From Candidatus Hydrogenedentota bacterium (GTDB lineage Bacteria > Hydrogenedentota > Hydrogenedentia > Hydrogenedentales > CAITNO01), in the NCBI GenBank assembly GCA_007124105.1, contig SLFT01000167.1:1-6386 (forward strand): a DNA stretch of 6,386 nucleotides, given 5' to 3'. Positions 4,853 to 6,386 of this stretch are shown piece by piece. A program made the translations under genes and the position numbers. The notes under the pieces were generated by a model. The model did not search any database, was not told where the DNA came from, and worked only from the letters and a program-made list of their open reading frames with translations. Position 1 is the stretch's first letter. Every line of letters begins with the position of its first letter.

Positions 4853-6226
4853 TCAGTTGGCTTTTTCCCGCGCAGCACACAGCGCCTCACGCACACGGTC
4901 CGGCGCCACGCTTCCGTGTTGATTGCGTCTCGCGAGCATCGTTTCCACGCTTAACGCTTGAAAAACGTTTTCGTCAACAGCCTCGCAGAACCGCCGCAAT
5001 TCCTGGAGCGTCAACGCCTCGAGTGTTGTATTGTGTGCGATGCAGTGGCGCACTATTTCTCCGACGATGTGGTGCGCCTCGCGAAAGGGAATACCCTTGC
5101 CCACCAGATAATCCGCCAAATCTGTTGCCGCCATGAACCCCTGCTCCAAAGCCTGCTTCATCCGGGCTGTATTCACCTGGATAACGCCCAGCATTTCCGC
5201 AAAGACCGCCAGACACAACTGCACCGTGTCTGATGCGTGGAATACAGGTTCCTTGTCCTCCTGTAAGTCCCGGTTATAGGTGAGCGGTAGTCCCTTCATC
5301 ATCACGAGCAGCGCGGTCAAGTCGGCATAAACGCGCCCTGTTTTGCCGCGCACCAACTCCGCCGCGTCCGGATTCTTTTTCTGCGGCATAATGCTTGAAC
5401 CCGTGGTAAACGCGTCGCCGATTTCAATAAACCCGAAGGCGGAGCTGTTCCACAGGATCAATTCCTCGCTCCAGCGCGACAGATGCATCATCACCAGTGA
5501 GGAAGCGGAACAAAACTCGATGAGGTAGTCACGGTCAGAGACGGCGTCCATACTGTTATCTGACACAGCGTCGAACCCCAGTTCTCGCGCTGTCATGTCG
5601 CGGTCAATCGGGTGAGGCGTTCCGGCAAGCGCCGCGGCGCCCAGGGGCATTACATTGATGCGCCGTCGCGCTTCGCGAAACCGTTCTTTGTCGCGTTGGA
5701 ACATTTCGAAATAGGCCAGAAAATGATGGGCCAACAGTACCGGCTGGGCCGGTTGCAGGTGGGTGTATCCGGGCAACGCCACATCCAGATGTGCTTCCGC
5801 AACTTGTATAATGACGCGCTGCAACACGGCCAGATGCTCGATAATCGCGTCAACTTGATCGCGTGTCCACAGACGCATATCGGTGGCAATTTGGTCGTTT
5901 CTACTGCGCGCGGTATGCAGTTTTTTGCCCGCATCGCCCACACGGGCAATGAGCAGGGCCTCAATGTTGGCGTGTACATCCTCAAGCGCAGGCCTCCATT
6001 CCACATTGCCCGCGGCAATCTCTTCGCCGATCGCTTGAAGCCCGTCAATAATCGCATTGGCGTCTTGCTCGCAGATAATACAGCAGGCGCCCAGCATCCG
6101 CGCATGCGCGATGCTTGCGCGGATATCCCAAGGCGCCAGCCGCGCGTCAAAGGATACCGAGGCGCCCAATTGTTCCATCAACGCGTGCGGCGGCAATTCA
6201 AAACGTCCACCCCAAAGTTTATCCAT
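4853..6226 (-). CDS. argH: Argininosuccinate lyase
   Basis: This 457-residue enzyme splits argininosuccinate into arginine and fumarate, the last step of arginine synthesis, and works as a cytoplasmic homotetramer. The diagnostic stretches of the fumarase/aspartase superfamily are all present: the argH-typical opening M-D-K-L-W-G-G-R-F at 1-9, HTARSRNDQIATD at 104-116, LPGYTHLQPAQP at 151-162 with catalytic-site His156, and the signature loop GSSIMPQKKNPD at 276-287 with the catalytic serine (Ser278 by alignment to the family motif). Also present are N-R-D-L-Q-E-D-K-E at 318-326 and P-F-R-E-A-H-H at 380-386. Length is normal for the family (about 455-470) and no key residue is missing. A GTG at 6248-6250 would add eight residues; ATG 6226 is chosen for the standard N-terminus and because GGAG lies 10 nt upstream. 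No other arginine genes are in the window. An unidentified gene ends 64 bases upstream on the same strand. Confidence 0.97.
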   Translation of the reverse strand: MDKLWGGRFELPPHALMEQLGASVSFDARLAPWDIRASIAHARMLGACCIICEQDANAIIDGLQAIGEEIAAGNVEWRPALEDVHANIEALLIARVGDAGKKLHTARSRNDQIATDMRLWTRDQVDAIIEHLAVLQRVIIQVAEAHLDVALPGYTHLQPAQPVLLAHHFLAYFEMFQRDKERFREARRRINVMPLGAAALAGTPHPIDRDMTARELGFDAVSDNSMDAVSDRDYLIEFCSASSLVMMHLSRWSEELILWNSSAFGFIEIGDAFTTGSSIMPQKKNPDAAELVRGKTGRVYADLTALLVMMKGLPLTYNRDLQEDKEPVFHASDTVQLCLAVFAEMLGVIQVNTARMKQALEQGFMAATDLADYLVGKGIPFREAHHIVGEIVRHCIAHNTTLEALTLQELRRFCEAVDENVFQALSVETMLARRNQHGSVAPDRVREALCAAREKAN

Positions 6227-6236
6227 GACGTTAATA

Positions 6237-6240
6237 CTCC
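6237..6240 (-). promoter_or_regulatory. Ribosome binding site supporting the argH start
   Basis: GGAG on the minus strand is 10 nt before ATG 6226, a slightly long spacing. The alternative GTG at 6250 has no comparable site before it and would place eight untypical residues ahead of the family N-terminus. Confidence 0.55.
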
Positions 6241-6290
6241 GTGCGTTCACAACATCACTGGCAATTCAAAGCACTGTTGCATGGGCCTCG

Positions 6291-6386
6291 TTATTTTTTC
6301 TTGGGCATGGATTTCTCGATGAGCGTGTCCAGTTCTTTGCGGATGGTGCTGAACACCTCCTTGCGATGACTCTCAGAGATTTTGTA
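6291..6386 (-). CDS. C-terminal end of an unidentified protein, cut by the right window edge
   Basis: The minus-strand frame entering at base 6386 reads 31 residues to TAA at 6291-6293. It contains a helical, charged stretch (RKEVFSTIRKELDTLIEKS) and ends in P-K-K-K. About two thirds of codons end in G or C, as expected for a real gene here, and the orientation matches argH, whose start is 64 bases downstream. A second minus frame is also open across this stretch but has a less protein-like composition. I do not recognise the family. It may share a transcript with argH, since no convincing promoter is visible between them. Confidence 0.5.
   Translation of the reverse strand, partial: YKISESHRKEVFSTIRKELDTLIEKSMPKKK

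Noticed and set aside
5612..6322. A 236-codon plus-strand open frame antisense to argH
   Set aside because: argH on the other strand has every family motif. The antisense product has no motif and an Arg/His/Gln-rich composition typical of a reversed GC-rich gene.
6354..6362. AAGGAGGTG on the minus strand, a near-ideal ribosome site
   Set aside because: No ATG, GTG or TTG follows at a suitable distance. The site sits inside an open frame and encodes K-E-V, so it is best explained as coding sequence.
1..6386. tRNA, rRNA, CRISPR array, insertion sequence or attachment site
   Set aside because: I found no cloverleaf-like stretch, no spaced direct repeats, no transposase motifs and no terminal inverted repeats. 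Almost all of the window is covered by the listed genes.

Overview
The window carries seven protein-coding genes, two of them cut by the window edges, and no RNA gene, CRISPR array or mobile element that I can recognise. Coding density is high and base composition is moderately GC-rich. Standard AGGAG-type ribosome sites precede most genes. A secreted HEAT-repeat protein lies next to a Gfo/Idh/MocA oxidoreductase paired with a non-HemE member of the uroporphyrinogen decarboxylase (URO-D) family. That gene content suggests an uncultured heterotroph of the Hydrogenedentota/Planctomycetota/Lentisphaerota kind, where such families are abundant. This is an inference from gene style only; no taxonomic marker is present.

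Layout. (1) Positions 1-72, minus strand: the N-terminal end of an acylphosphatase, running off the left edge and overlapping the next gene. (2) 53-1414, minus: an exported protein with a small beta domain followed by a long HEAT-like helical array. (3) 1415-1573: a 159-bp gap with a perfect 18-bp palindrome and an 8-bp-stem hairpin just upstream of the HEAT gene. (4) 1574-2272, minus: a small exported protein of unrecognised function. (5) 2273-2570: a 298-bp divergent intergenic region with candidate promoters in both directions and an inverted pair of near-identical 12-bp elements lying on those promoters. (6) 2571-3782 and 3779-4804, plus: the oxidoreductase and the URO-D-family protein, overlapping by four bases (ATGA) and so probably translated together. 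(7) 4805-4852: a short convergent gap. (8) 4853-6226, minus: argininosuccinate lyase (argH), complete with catalytic motifs. (9) 6291-6386, minus: the lysine-rich C-terminal end of an unidentified protein upstream of argH.

Functionally the window falls into three groups. The left minus-strand block (acylphosphatase, HEAT protein, small exported protein) includes two envelope or periplasmic proteins. The central plus-strand pair is a likely two-gene catabolic or cofactor-related operon of unknown substrate. The right block contains the last step of arginine synthesis. I see no defence system or other obviously new multi-gene system. The most interesting signals are the palindromes in the two intergenic regions and the overlapping oxidoreductase/URO-D-like pair.
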